Assembly: GCA_039961675.1 (NCBI GenBank)
Contig: JABRWC010000016.1
Coordinates: forward strand, 1-12,523
Length of the DNA: 12,523 bases
Reading direction: 5' to 3'
From: JABRWC01 sp039961675
GTDB taxonomy: Bacteria; Planctomycetota; Phycisphaerae; UBA1845; Fen-1342
The translations under genes and the position numbers were made by a program. Positions 1-7,609 of this stretch are shown here, in pieces. The notes under the pieces are model-generated. The model was not told the DNA's origin, searched no databases, and was given only the letters and a program-made list of their open reading frames with translations. Numbering within the stretch: position 1 is the first letter of the stretch; every line of letters starts with the position of its first letter.

Positions 1-3000
1 ATCAGCAGACCCTGCGTGGTCGCGCCGCTGATCCGCCCGTTGTCCGTCAACGGAACGCCGTTGCGACGCCACTGGAACGTGTAGTCCTGCCAGCCGAGGA
101 CCAGCACGTTGAAGGCGGCGGTCCCGCCCTCGGGCGCGTTGGCGTCGACGGGCTGGTTGAGAAACTCGGCCGGACCGGCGACGGTGATCGCCGCCATTCC
201 GCTCGAAATCGGGCACGTCTCGGTGCTTACCAGGCAGTTGTAGTCGGTGGCAGCGTCGGAGGCCTGGAGATCGGAGATGGTCAGCACGGACGTGGTCGCG
301 CCGGAGATCCGGCCGTCGTCCACGAGGTTCGTCGATCCGCGCCGCCACTGATACGTCACTCCAGGCGTGCTGACCACGATATCGAGCACCGCATCGCCCC
401 CAGTGCAACCGTCGAAGTCCGCCGGCTGCTCGACGATCTGCGGCCCAGGACAGGTCGGGACGGCCACGCGGCCCGCCCAGGTGCGCCAACTGTTGGTCCG
501 GTATTCCGTGTGGGCCCAGAACACGCCCGGCTCATCCGGAACCTCGTCGACGCCGCTGTAGTCGCCCCAGCGGTCGCCCGTTTCGGGCGACGTGCTCTCC
601 TTGAGGGCCACCGGCGCCTGGAACGTCCCCGGCGTGTCGCCCGCGACGCGGTACGCGCGCTGCACCGAGATGTACTCCGACGACGAAGAGCGGTTGAACG
701 CCATGAACGCGTCGCCGAAGTCATCCACGGCGACGTCGGCGCCCCAGGTGTAGATGCCGCTGCCCGGGTCGATCGAGCCGTACTGCACCATCGTGGGCGA
801 ACCGCTGAACGGCCAGTTGTTGATCTGAATCTGGTACCAGCGGACTCGCGCGACGCCGCCCTGTCCGATCGTGTGGCACGCCCAGAGCGAGCCGTTTCGC
901 AGCACGGCGTTCTTGATGCGGTAGTCGATCGTGTCCGCCAGGTTCGACGTGCCGAGTTGCGGCGCGTCCGGCGGCTGGCTGAACGTCGGACTGGTGAAGG
1001 TAAAGCTGCTGATCGTCGGCGACGTGAGCGGGTTCGTGATCGCGTACAGGCGGACGCGGCCCGCCGAGCCGTACGACGTTACAAAATACTGCACCGCGGC
1101 GCCAGCGCCGTCATAGTTGTTCACGTTGCCGAGCGACAGGAAGCCGGTGGACATCCGCACGGCGGAAGGCGTCACCGGCTGGCCGCTGAGCGTCGGCGTC
1201 TTGTTGATGATGAAGCACCAGTTGCCACCCGGCGAGCTGAAGAAGTCCGCCGTGAAGTAGTACGCCTCGTCATCAAGCCCGAGGTTCGGGAAGTCGACGA
1301 AGTCGCCGCCGTAACTGGTGACGTTGAAGCGGTACTTGGCCCACGTGCCGTTCGGGTCGGAGTTGTCCGAGACGGCCAGCAGCAGGTAGGAGTTGCCGCC
1401 GGTCTGTTCCGCGGCGCCTACGACGAAGCGGCCGGCGTAGTGGTCATAGACCGCGATCGGGTCGAACACGAAGCCCCCGGCGCCCTGCGCGCCCCAGAAG
1501 CCTCCGGACCCGGCGATCTCGTCGCTGAACTGCTGCGTGCCGGAGTGCGTGAAGAAGCGAATTCCGCCGTTCACAACCACGACGATGTGATCCGGGCCAA
1601 CCGCGATGTCCGGGTCGGGCGGATACCATCCGGTGTTCTGGAACGCGATGAAGCCGAAATCCGGACCGTTGCTGCGCGTGTCGGGGTCCGGCGGCTCCGG
1701 TACGAAGAACGGATCATACTCCGGCGGAATTGTCGCATCCGCGTAGACCTCGTCGCCGCAGAGGTCTTGCGCCGCGGCCAGCGGCGGGACTTCACGCGGT
1801 GCCGGTGGGTTGAGCGAAGCGGGAACGCATAGCGAGAGCGCCACGCCTTCGTCATCGCCGCGGCCGGTCTTGCCGGACCACACGACGCCGACTTGCTCCC
1901 ACGAACTCCAGAACGCGGCCGAGCCCGCCGAGCCGATTTCAAGCGACTGCCGGCCGGCTGTCGAACCGTTAACCCGCCACGCGGCGCCGATCGGAACGCC
2001 GGCGGCGTCAAAGCGCTGGGCCCAGACATCGGACGGGGTGGGACGACGCGACGGCCGCTCCGGGTTCGTATCGAGGGCCTCTTCGCTCTTTTCGACGTTG
2101 TAGGAAACGAGATACCGCCCGTCGGCGGCCATCGCCACCGTCACGCCGCTCAGCCACGTCTGCGGCCGGGCGACAACCTGTGTGGCGCCCAGTGGACTGA
2201 GCGAGCCGTCGAACCGACGGGCGCAAACGTCATACGCCTCGAACGTCTGGTTCCAGCGCATCCAGCCGACGACGAACCGGCCGGACGAATCCGAGGCCAC
2301 GGCCGGCTCGATGCTGGGCAGGCCGTCGCGGTCGTTGACGCGGACCTCCTCGCCCCAGGGGCCGGCGCTGGCGGACACGCGCCGCACGAGCGCGTCGCCC
2401 GGCTTGCCGCTGGGCAGCGTCCGCGCCCACGCGACGACGAACTGATCGTCGCCCAGGCAGGCCACAGACGGCTGCGACTCGCGTCCCGCGCTCGCGGCGC
2501 CGACGGTCCACTCCTCGGTGAACGTCCCATCCGCCAGGAGCGCCCGCGCCATGACCAGCGGACGTTCGCCGTGCGCCGAGACCCAGGTGAAAACGACGTC
2601 GCCGTAGGCGTCAACCGCGATCGCCGGCGAAGACTGGTGCCCGTGGCGCGTTGTGTTGACGAGGAACTCGCCCTCTCCGGCGACCAGCGTTCCGTCGGCT
2701 GCGGTCACGAACGGTCGGGCGACAATCCCACCCAGGTTGCCGTCCTGTCCGAACGATTCCCACGCAATCCATGTCCGGTCGCCGAGGCCGACGGCCACGG
2801 CGGGCGCGGTCTGCTGGCTCGGTGCGAACTGGTTGACGTGAATCTCAGTGCCGATCGGTCGACCGAGCGGATCGAGCCGCTGGGCGAAGATGCCGCTGGA
2901 GCCAAGTTCCTGCCGCCGGCTCTCCCACGCCACGACCAGGTTTCCGTCGGCGTCGCTGGCGATGCTGGGATTGGCCTGAATGCTCTTGGTGAACGTGTTT

Positions 3001-3140
3001 ACGCGGACCTCGATGGTGCGCTGATCCGAGGGCGGGTCTTGGAGCATTCGCGAGGTCGACGAGTCGCCCCAACCGATCCAGGCTCCGCATGCGGCGATGG
3101 GTGCAGTGAGAGCGAGACGAAGGAATCGCGTCAACGACAC
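1..3140 (-). CDS. Giant exported repeat protein with beta-propeller-like region and Ig-like domains (3' partial)
   Basis: I translated the minus strand from 3140 to base 1 by hand and found no stop, giving at least 1046 residues; the C-terminus lies outside the window. The start is GTG at 3138-3140, with GGGGAGG five bases upstream and an in-frame TAA about 50 bases further up. The N-terminus (MSLTRFLRLALTAPIAAC) looks like an export signal; I-A-A-C at residues 15-18 could be a lipobox, although Arg8 breaks the hydrophobic stretch. Residues about 45-430 carry seven imperfect repeats with a V-x-W-x-S-type core, several ending in a G.FAQR(L/F)D..G.P.G...VN pattern, as expected for a seven-bladed propeller. 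Residues about 470-890 are beta-rich and Tyr/Asn/Gly-rich. Residues about 895-985 form an Ig-like domain (YQWRR, DDGRISGATT, a D-x-x-x-Y-x-C pattern), and a second one with QWRR and DNGRISGATT runs off the edge. It is probably a surface or secreted adhesin-like or binding protein. I see no catalytic motif, so the function is unknown. Confidence 0.87.
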   Translation of the reverse strand, partial: MSLTRFLRLALTAPIAACGAWIGWGDSSTSRMLQDPPSDQRTIEVRVNTFTKSIQANPSIASDADGNLVVAWESRRQELGSSGIFAQRLDPLGRPIGTEIHVNQFAPSQQTAPAVAVGLGDRTWIAWESFGQDGNLGGIVARPFVTAADGTLVAGEGEFLVNTTRHGHQSSPAIAVDAYGDVVFTWVSAHGERPLVMARALLADGTFTEEWTVGAASAGRESQPSVACLGDDQFVVAWARTLPSGKPGDALVRRVSASAGPWGEEVRVNDRDGLPSIEPAVASDSSGRFVVGWMRWNQTFEAYDVCARRFDGSLSPLGATQVVARPQTWLSGVTVAMAADGRYLVSYNVEKSEEALDTNPERPSRRPTPSDVWAQRFDAAGVPIGAAWRVNGSTAGRQSLEIGSAGSAAFWSSWEQVGVVWSGKTGRGDDEGVALSLCVPASLNPPAPREVPPLAAAQDLCGDEVYADATIPPEYDPFFVPEPPDPDTRSNGPDFGFIAFQNTGWYPPDPDIAVGPDHIVVVVNGGIRFFTHSGTQQFSDEIAGSGGFWGAQGAGGFVFDPIAVYDHYAGRFVVGAAEQTGGNSYLLLAVSDNSDPNGTWAKYRFNVTSYGGDFVDFPNLGLDDEAYYFTADFFSSPGGNWCFIINKTPTLSGQPVTPSAVRMSTGFLSLGNVNNYDGAGAAVQYFVTSYGSAGRVRLYAITNPLTSPTISSFTFTSPTFSQPPDAPQLGTSNLADTIDYRIKNAVLRNGSLWACHTIGQGGVARVRWYQIQINNWPFSGSPTMVQYGSIDPGSGIYTWGADVAVDDFGDAFMAFNRSSSSEYISVQRAYRVAGDTPGTFQAPVALKESTSPETGDRWGDYSGVDEVPDEPGVFWAHTEYRTNSWRTWAGRVAVPTCPGPQIVEQPADFDGCTGGDAVLDIVVSTPGVTYQWRRGSTNLVDDGRISGATTSVLTISDLQASDAATDYNCLVSTETCPISSGMAAITVAGPAEFLNQPVDANAPEGGTAAFNVLVLGWQDYTFQWRRNGVPLTDNGRISGATTQGLL

Positions 3141-3145
3141 TGTAG

Positions 3146-3152
3146 CCTCCCC
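3146..3152 (-). promoter_or_regulatory. Strong Shine-Dalgarno deciding a GTG start
   Basis: On the minus strand GGGGAGG ends five bases before GTG at 3140. It supports this non-ATG start over the downstream in-frame ATG at residue 32, which would delete the export signal. Confidence 0.7.
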
Positions 3153-3157
3153 GTTCC

Positions 3158-3171
3158 TGGCTTTAAAGCCA
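3158..3171. repeat. 14-bp perfect palindrome, operator-like
   Basis: TGGCTTTAAAGCCA is self-complementary over all 14 bases. It lies 17 bases upstream of the GTG start of the minus-strand giant protein, just before its Shine-Dalgarno, and would fall near the start of the transcript if the candidate -10 at 3185-3190 is used. It could be a dimeric repressor site or fold into a small hairpin in the leader. Confidence 0.45.
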
Positions 3172-3184
3172 TGCGACAAAATGA

Positions 3185-3213
3185 ATTACAAATCCCCGGT
3201 ACGGTGGAGCGAA
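3185..3213 (-). promoter_or_regulatory. Weak sigma-70-like promoter candidate for the giant protein
   Basis: Read on the minus strand, TGTAAT (3190-3185, five of six matches to TATAAT) lies 17 bases after TTCGCT (3213-3208, three of six matches to TTGACA). Transcription would begin near 3178, leaving a leader of about 38 bases that includes the 14-bp palindrome. The -35 match is poor, so this is only a suggestion. Confidence 0.25.
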
Positions 3214-3667
3214 CGGCAAGAGACGGACTTGCAATACGCCCAGACGACGCGTAGCCACGAGGATCCGAGTTGACAGACCTAGAGACTACAGGAAAAACAA
3301 CGTGCGGCAATCTGAATATTCCCGATTTCGACATTATGGGCACGCAATGTGCTGCGCGAGTTTGTGCCGGGCGCGGGTGACCGCGTGCATGTGCGGGCTG
3401 AAAAGTCTGCGAGGCGCCGGCACGCCGCGAGCCGTGAGTCGCCTCCCGGAAACACACGGTGAATCCCCTCACATTCGCGTCGTACAGCGTCCGAGTATGC
3501 ACGTCGTGCGCAAGTTGCCGTCAATGATAGGCTCGGAGCGCAAACGGCTTCCCGGCGCGCCGTGTTTTCCGTGGAACTGGCTGCTGCGTCGCCATCGCCC
3601 CTGCGACCGGACATTCTGGGCTTGCACGCCGGTCTCGATCCTGCGACAGTGAGACGCGGGCGCGATT

Positions 3668-5581
3668 ATGGGAAACATCGTTCTTCGAGACGTGAGCAAA
3701 CAGTTCGGTGGGCAGGTGGTCCTGCGCGGGCTCTCGCTCGAACTGACCAGCGGCGAGGTCGTTGGGATTATCGGACCCAATGGCTGCGGCAAGACGACGC
3801 TGATGCGCCTGATTCTTGGCCAGACCGAGCCGGACAGCGGCACGGTCACGTGCTCGCGCGGGCTGGACGTGGGGTACCTGTCGCAGGAACCCGATCTCGC
3901 CGACGACCGGACGCTTCACGACGAGGTGCTGAGCGCGTTTTCTGAGTTGTTGGGCATCGAACGGCGAATGCGCGAACTCTCCGACGAAATGACGCACCGC
4001 CACGAACGGCCGGACGAGCTGCGAGCGCTCATGGACGAGTACGACCGATTGAACGCGCGTTTTCTTGCCGCGGGCGGGTACACGTACGAGCAACGGCTGG
4101 CAGAGATCGTGAGCGGTCTCGGCTTTCGCGAGGAGGACAAGTCGCTGCCGGTGCGAGTGCTTTCGGGCGGGCAGAAGTGCCGCGCCGCGCTGGCCAAGCT
4201 GCTGTTGCGGGAAAGCACGTACCTGCTTCTGGACGAGCCGACGAACCACCTGGACATCGACGCGGTGCGCTGGCTGGAGAAATTCCTGGCCGGGCACACG
4301 GGCGGCGCCGCCATCATCTCCCACGACCGCTACCTGCTCGATCGCGTCGCGCAGCGGATCGTGGCGTTGGAGGGCGGCCAGGCGCACAGTTACCCCGGCA
4401 ATTACTCGAATTATGCGCAGACGCTCGAGCGCGATCGGCTGACGCAGGAGCGCCAGCACGAGAAGGACCGCGCGTACATTGCCAAAGAGCGCGAGTACGT
4501 CGCGCGATACGGCGCCGGGCAGCGCGCCCGGCAGGCGCGCGGCCGGCAGACGCGACTCGAACGCCAGCTTGAAGACGGCCGGTTTGTGCTCGACGCGCCG
4601 GCGCAGCGCCGACGGATTGACTTCGAATTCAACGTGGAAGTGCCGGAAGGCCGAACGATCATCGAGCTTGACGGGCTGGCGAAGTCGTACAGCGATCGCC
4701 GGCTTTTTGCAGACCTGTCGCTGGTCGTGCGTTCCCAGGACCGGATCGGAATCACCGGCCCCAACGGCGTGGGCAAGTCGACGCTGCTGCGGATTCTGGT
4801 CGGGCAGCAGGACGCCGACGCGGGCGGCGTTCGCATCCACTCCGCGGCGCGGCTCGGGTATTTCGCCCAGGAATCGCGGGAGCTGAACCCGGATTGGTCG
4901 GTGCTCCAGGCGGTGCTTGATGCGCGGCCGGAATTCACGGAACAGCGCGCCCGCTCGATCCTGGGCGCATTTCTCTTTTCCGGCGAGGACGTGTTCAAGA
5001 AAATCCCGCAGCTTTCCGGCGGCGAGCAGTCGCGCGTGCGGATCGTCCGGCTGATGCTCGCCTCGCCGAGCGTGCTGGTGCTCGACGAGCCGACCAACCA
5101 CCTCGACATTCCGTCGCGCGAGGCGCTGGAGGCCGCACTGCTCGACTACCCTGGGGCAATCATCGCCGTGAGTCACGACCGGTATTTTCTGGACCGCATC
5201 GCCACTCGATTGCTGGTGATGCGCCCGGCCGGGCATCGTCTGATTCAGGGGAACTACTCGGCGTACATCCAACGGGCCGAGTCCGAAGCGGCCGCGGCGG
5301 CAGCCAAGGCTCAGTCGGACAAGCGCGCCACGGCGCCTTCCGCGTCGAAGCACGCCGCGCCGCGCTCACGGCTGGCCGGACTGAAGCTGGCCGAAATCGA
5401 GGCGCGCATGGACGACGTGCGCGGCAAGATTCAACGCTGCCACGAACAATTCGCCGACCCGCTCGTCTATAAGGACGGAGCCCGCGTGGCGGAGCTGCGC
5501 GCGGAACTGGAGGCATGCGAGACCCAGCAGGCGGAGCTGGAGGCCGCCTGGTACGAGCGCGCCGCGCGCGAACTGGAGTGA
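3668..5581 (+). CDS. ABC-F family ATPase (ribosome-associated, duplicated ABC domains)
   Basis: This 637-residue protein has two complete ABC ATPase domains and no membrane segments. Domain 1 has Walker A GPNGCGKTT (residues 36-44), signature LSGGQ (about 164-168), Walker B LLLDEPTNHLD (about 185-195) and the switch motif SHDRYLLDR. Domain 2 has GPNGVGKST (364-372), LSGGEQ (449-454), LVLDEPTNHLD (about 470-480) and SHDRYFLDR. Between them is a charged Arg/Gln/Glu-rich linker (about 245-330), the P-site tRNA-interacting region of this family. After an Ala-rich spacer (about 540-570), residues 575-637 form a coiled coil with a FADPLVYKD segment typical of the Uup/YheS-type C-terminal domain. 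ABC-F proteins bind the ribosomal E site and relieve stalled or antibiotic-blocked translation. Which subfamily this is cannot be set without a tree, so no symbol is given. ATG at 3668 lacks a strong Shine-Dalgarno but fits the conserved N-terminus. The next gene starts 194 bases downstream, and no clear terminator lies between. Confidence 0.97.
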   Translation: MGNIVLRDVSKQFGGQVVLRGLSLELTSGEVVGIIGPNGCGKTTLMRLILGQTEPDSGTVTCSRGLDVGYLSQEPDLADDRTLHDEVLSAFSELLGIERRMRELSDEMTHRHERPDELRALMDEYDRLNARFLAAGGYTYEQRLAEIVSGLGFREEDKSLPVRVLSGGQKCRAALAKLLLRESTYLLLDEPTNHLDIDAVRWLEKFLAGHTGGAAIISHDRYLLDRVAQRIVALEGGQAHSYPGNYSNYAQTLERDRLTQERQHEKDRAYIAKEREYVARYGAGQRARQARGRQTRLERQLEDGRFVLDAPAQRRRIDFEFNVEVPEGRTIIELDGLAKSYSDRRLFADLSLVVRSQDRIGITGPNGVGKSTLLRILVGQQDADAGGVRIHSAARLGYFAQESRELNPDWSVLQAVLDARPEFTEQRARSILGAFLFSGEDVFKKIPQLSGGEQSRVRIVRLMLASPSVLVLDEPTNHLDIPSREALEAALLDYPGAIIAVSHDRYFLDRIATRLLVMRPAGHRLIQGNYSAYIQRAESEAAAAAAKAQSDKRATAPSASKHAAPRSRLAGLKLAEIEARMDDVRGKIQRCHEQFADPLVYKDGARVAELRAELEACETQQAELEAAWYERAARELE

Positions 5582-5775
5582 GCGCGATGCGCCGTGGTAG
5601 CCGCCGCGCGAATGGCCGAGTGCCCCGCCGGCCGATATCGTAGCCATAGCCATCGTCTCGCATGATTGTCGTCCGCAACGGGCCACAATTCCTGGCGTGT
5701 AGACCAGGAGCGGCCGCGACGAATTTCAACGGCTGACGCCGCCGACGCGAGCGCCCGGCGCGCTTCGAGGCATGG

Positions 5776-7383
5776 ATGAGCACCCAGGTGCAAATGCGGC
5801 TCCTCACGCTGGCATCGGTCCTGGCGGGCATGCTCGCAACGCCCGGCTGCGAACGCACCACTGTGGGCGATGCCTCCGCGGGCGTGCTCAAGCCGGGACA
5901 GCGCCCGCCGAACATCGTCTTCATCGTCGTGGACACGCTGCGCGCCGACCGGCTGGGTCCGTACGGCAGCCGCGACGGGCTGTGCCCCTTCGCGGATTCG
6001 CTCGCCGCCGAGGGCGTGACGTTCGAGCAGTGCGTGTCGGCGGCGCCGTGGACGCTGCCGTCGGTGGCGTCGCTGTTCACGTCCTACTACCCGTCGGTGC
6101 ACAAGACCACGCAGTACGTCTCACCGACGGCCCAGAACGTGCAGAACATCCGCAACACGCAGGGCTTCGTCTCGGTGCTGCCGGATGAAGAGTTCACGAC
6201 GCTGGCCGAAGCGCTCGGCCGCATCGGCTACGAATGCGCCGGGGTGTCTGCCAACCGCTTCGTCTCGGCAAAGTTCGGGTTCGCGCAGGGATTCGACTAT
6301 TTCTACGACAAGTTCGAGGGCGACCACGTCCCCGGAGACGAGGTCCACGCGCAGGTGGCGGCGTGGCTCGAACAGCGCACCGGCGAGCAGCCCTTCTTCC
6401 TGTATGTGCACTATATGGACGTGCACGGGCCGTACAACGCCAAGGCCGAGTACATGGCGCCGCTGCTGTCGCGCGTCGAGGCGCGCTCCGACAAGCGCGC
6501 CTTGACGCCTCAGGAATTCGGCGGGATCAAAAAATATCTCAACGTCCCGCCGCCGGATGACTCCGACCCCGGACGTTTCGAGCGGCTGAAGGGATACTGG
6601 GACTACTGGGCGGCGCGCTACGACGCGGGCGTGGTGCAGGTGGACCACTGGCTCGGCGCGCTGCGCGACGCGCTGCGCGCGAAAGGGCTGTGGGACGAAG
6701 CGTACGTGGTCTTCCTGTCGGATCACGGCGAAGAACTGTGCGAGCACGGCACCTGGGACCATGGGTATACGCTCCATTCTCCGGAGACGCACGTGCCGCT
6801 CATCCTGCGCTGGCCGGGAATGCTCCCGGCGGGCAAGCGGGTCGCCGGCGTGGTGCGGTCGATCGACATCATGCCCACCCTCTTCGAGCAAATGCGCGTC
6901 CCCGCGACGGGCAACCTCCAGGGGGCGTCGCTGCTGCCGCACATCCAAGGGCAGCACAACCTGCCGCCGATCATCGCGCTATCCGAGTCGCTCAAGGGGC
7001 TGCCCGTGCGCGCGCACCAGGCGATCGTGCGCGGCGAATGGAAGCTCCTGCGCCGCGAGCAGGTGCTTCGCGGACCGGACGGCCGACGGACGGGCGAAGT
7101 CCGCGTCGAGCGGCTGCTCTACAACACCACGTCGGATCCGCTGGAGCAGCATAACGTCGCGGCGGCGCACGCCGACTTGGTGCGGGAACTGGAGCGCCTG
7201 CTCGACCAGAGCAACGCGGCCAACGACGTGCTGAAGCCGAACGTACAGGTGAAGGTCACGGCGGGCCCGGATCTACGCGGGCTTGGTTACGTCGGCGGCG
7301 CGCCGGACGACGAGGAACAGCCCGCGACGGCGCCGAGCAGCGCGTCGTCGCCGGCCGCAAGCGAGGCCGGTGGCGGACCGTAG
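5776..7383 (+). CDS. Sulfatase-fold (AlkP superfamily) lipoprotein with Thr at the nucleophile position
   Basis: This 535-residue protein has the sulfatase-family fold: PNIVFIVVDTLRADRLGPYG (45-64, metal ligand Asp53), a YVHYMDVHGPY segment near residue 215, and LSDHGEELCEHG (metal ligands Asp316-His317, then His324). Where true sulfatases carry C/S-x-P-x-R for formylglycine, this protein has PWTLPSV, so Thr93 sits at the nucleophile position and both the Cys and the Arg are missing. Known relatives with Thr here, such as the LtaS/EptA-type transferases, act on phospho-esters. Phosphotransferase or phosphodiesterase activity is therefore more likely than sulfate removal; the substrate is unknown. 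The N-terminus has a short hydrophobic stretch ending in TPGC25, a plausible but imperfect lipobox (Pro at -2), so it is probably anchored outside the cytoplasmic membrane. GAGG lies five bases before ATG at 5776; an internal Met7 would also keep the signal. The C-terminus has the LRGLGYVGG motif common in this group, then an Ala/Ser/Pro-rich tail of about 25 residues. Confidence 0.93.
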   Translation: MSTQVQMRLLTLASVLAGMLATPGCERTTVGDASAGVLKPGQRPPNIVFIVVDTLRADRLGPYGSRDGLCPFADSLAAEGVTFEQCVSAAPWTLPSVASLFTSYYPSVHKTTQYVSPTAQNVQNIRNTQGFVSVLPDEEFTTLAEALGRIGYECAGVSANRFVSAKFGFAQGFDYFYDKFEGDHVPGDEVHAQVAAWLEQRTGEQPFFLYVHYMDVHGPYNAKAEYMAPLLSRVEARSDKRALTPQEFGGIKKYLNVPPPDDSDPGRFERLKGYWDYWAARYDAGVVQVDHWLGALRDALRAKGLWDEAYVVFLSDHGEELCEHGTWDHGYTLHSPETHVPLILRWPGMLPAGKRVAGVVRSIDIMPTLFEQMRVPATGNLQGASLLPHIQGQHNLPPIIALSESLKGLPVRAHQAIVRGEWKLLRREQVLRGPDGRRTGEVRVERLLYNTTSDPLEQHNVAAAHADLVRELERLLDQSNAANDVLKPNVQVKVTAGPDLRGLGYVGGAPDDEEQPATAPSSASSPAASEAGGGP

Positions 7384-7503
7384 GTTCTAGCCAGCGCAGC
7401 CCGCGCAGCACTTTTCGGGCACGCGATCCGACCGGGTGGTGGATTGTGAAGCCTGAGACAAGGTCCACGAGCCGCTTGACGAAATGTTCGAGTCGCCGCG
7501 ACG

Positions 7504-7532
7504 CTGATCCGCCGGCGGCACAAGGGTATAGT
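7504..7532 (+). promoter_or_regulatory. Weak promoter candidate upstream of the membrane AlkP gene
   Basis: TATAGT (7527-7532, five of six matches to TATAAT) is preceded after 17 bases by CTGATC (three of six matches to TTGACA). It lies about 78 bases before the GTG start at 7610 in a 226-bp gap, which would allow transcription separate from the sulfatase-like gene. The -35 is poor. Confidence 0.25.
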
Positions 7533-7597
7533 GCGGGGTTTCGGGGTGGAGGCCGGGCGCAAGGAGTCCGGGCCATCCGGGGCAGGGTCGGCGTGAC

Positions 7598-7602
7598 GAG
7601 GT
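7598..7602 (+). promoter_or_regulatory. Shine-Dalgarno supporting the GTG start at 7610
   Basis: GAGGT ends seven bases before GTG at 7610. The alternative ATG at 7667 (residue 20) has only GGAGAG thirteen bases away, so GTG is preferred. Either choice keeps the membrane segments. Confidence 0.55.
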
Positions 7603-7609
7603 AACGACC

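Larger units (their letters stand above)
3141..3667. other. Divergent intergenic region without a convincing gene
   Basis: This 527-bp stretch separates the minus-strand giant protein from the plus-strand ABC-F gene, so it should hold promoters for both. It contains the palindrome at 3158-3171, a weak minus-strand promoter-like pair at 3185-3213, and an isolated TTGACA at 3270-3275 with no acceptable -10 at 16-18 bases. Part of it (about 3170-3320) is less GC-rich than the flanking genes. Open frames here, such as 3302-3652 on the plus strand, have no ribosome binding site and no recognisable protein character. I see no RNA gene. Confidence 0.6.

Noticed and set aside
510..1832. Long plus-strand open frame of 440 residues, with another at 1893-3254 of 453 residues
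   Set aside because: Both are antisense to the minus-strand giant gene. Their products are dominated by Arg, Val, Ala, Asp and Glu with no domain motifs, as expected for shadow frames in high-GC DNA, whereas the minus frame gives recognisable repeats and Ig-like domains.
3270..3275. Perfect TTGACA hexamer as a -35 for the ABC-F gene
   Set aside because: No TATAAT-like hexamer occurs 16-18 bases downstream, and the site is almost 400 bases from the start codon.
3302..3652. 116-residue plus-strand frame in the divergent intergenic region
   Set aside because: It has no ribosome binding site, its composition is rich in Arg, Cys and Met, and it has no recognisable motif; it is more likely promoter DNA.
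3521..5353. 610-residue minus-strand frame opposite the ABC-F gene
   Set aside because: The plus strand encodes an unmistakable ABC-F protein; the antisense product is Arg/His/Val-rich without motifs.
3668..5581. Reading the ABC-F gene as an antibiotic-resistance determinant
   Set aside because: ABC-F proteins include resistance and housekeeping members. No resistance-type linker signature or resistance context is visible here, so only the general family is claimed.
5690..5709. TCCTGG/CCAGGA hairpin as a terminator after the ABC-F gene
   Set aside because: The stem is only six pairs with an 8-base loop and no T-run follows, so it does not meet terminator criteria.
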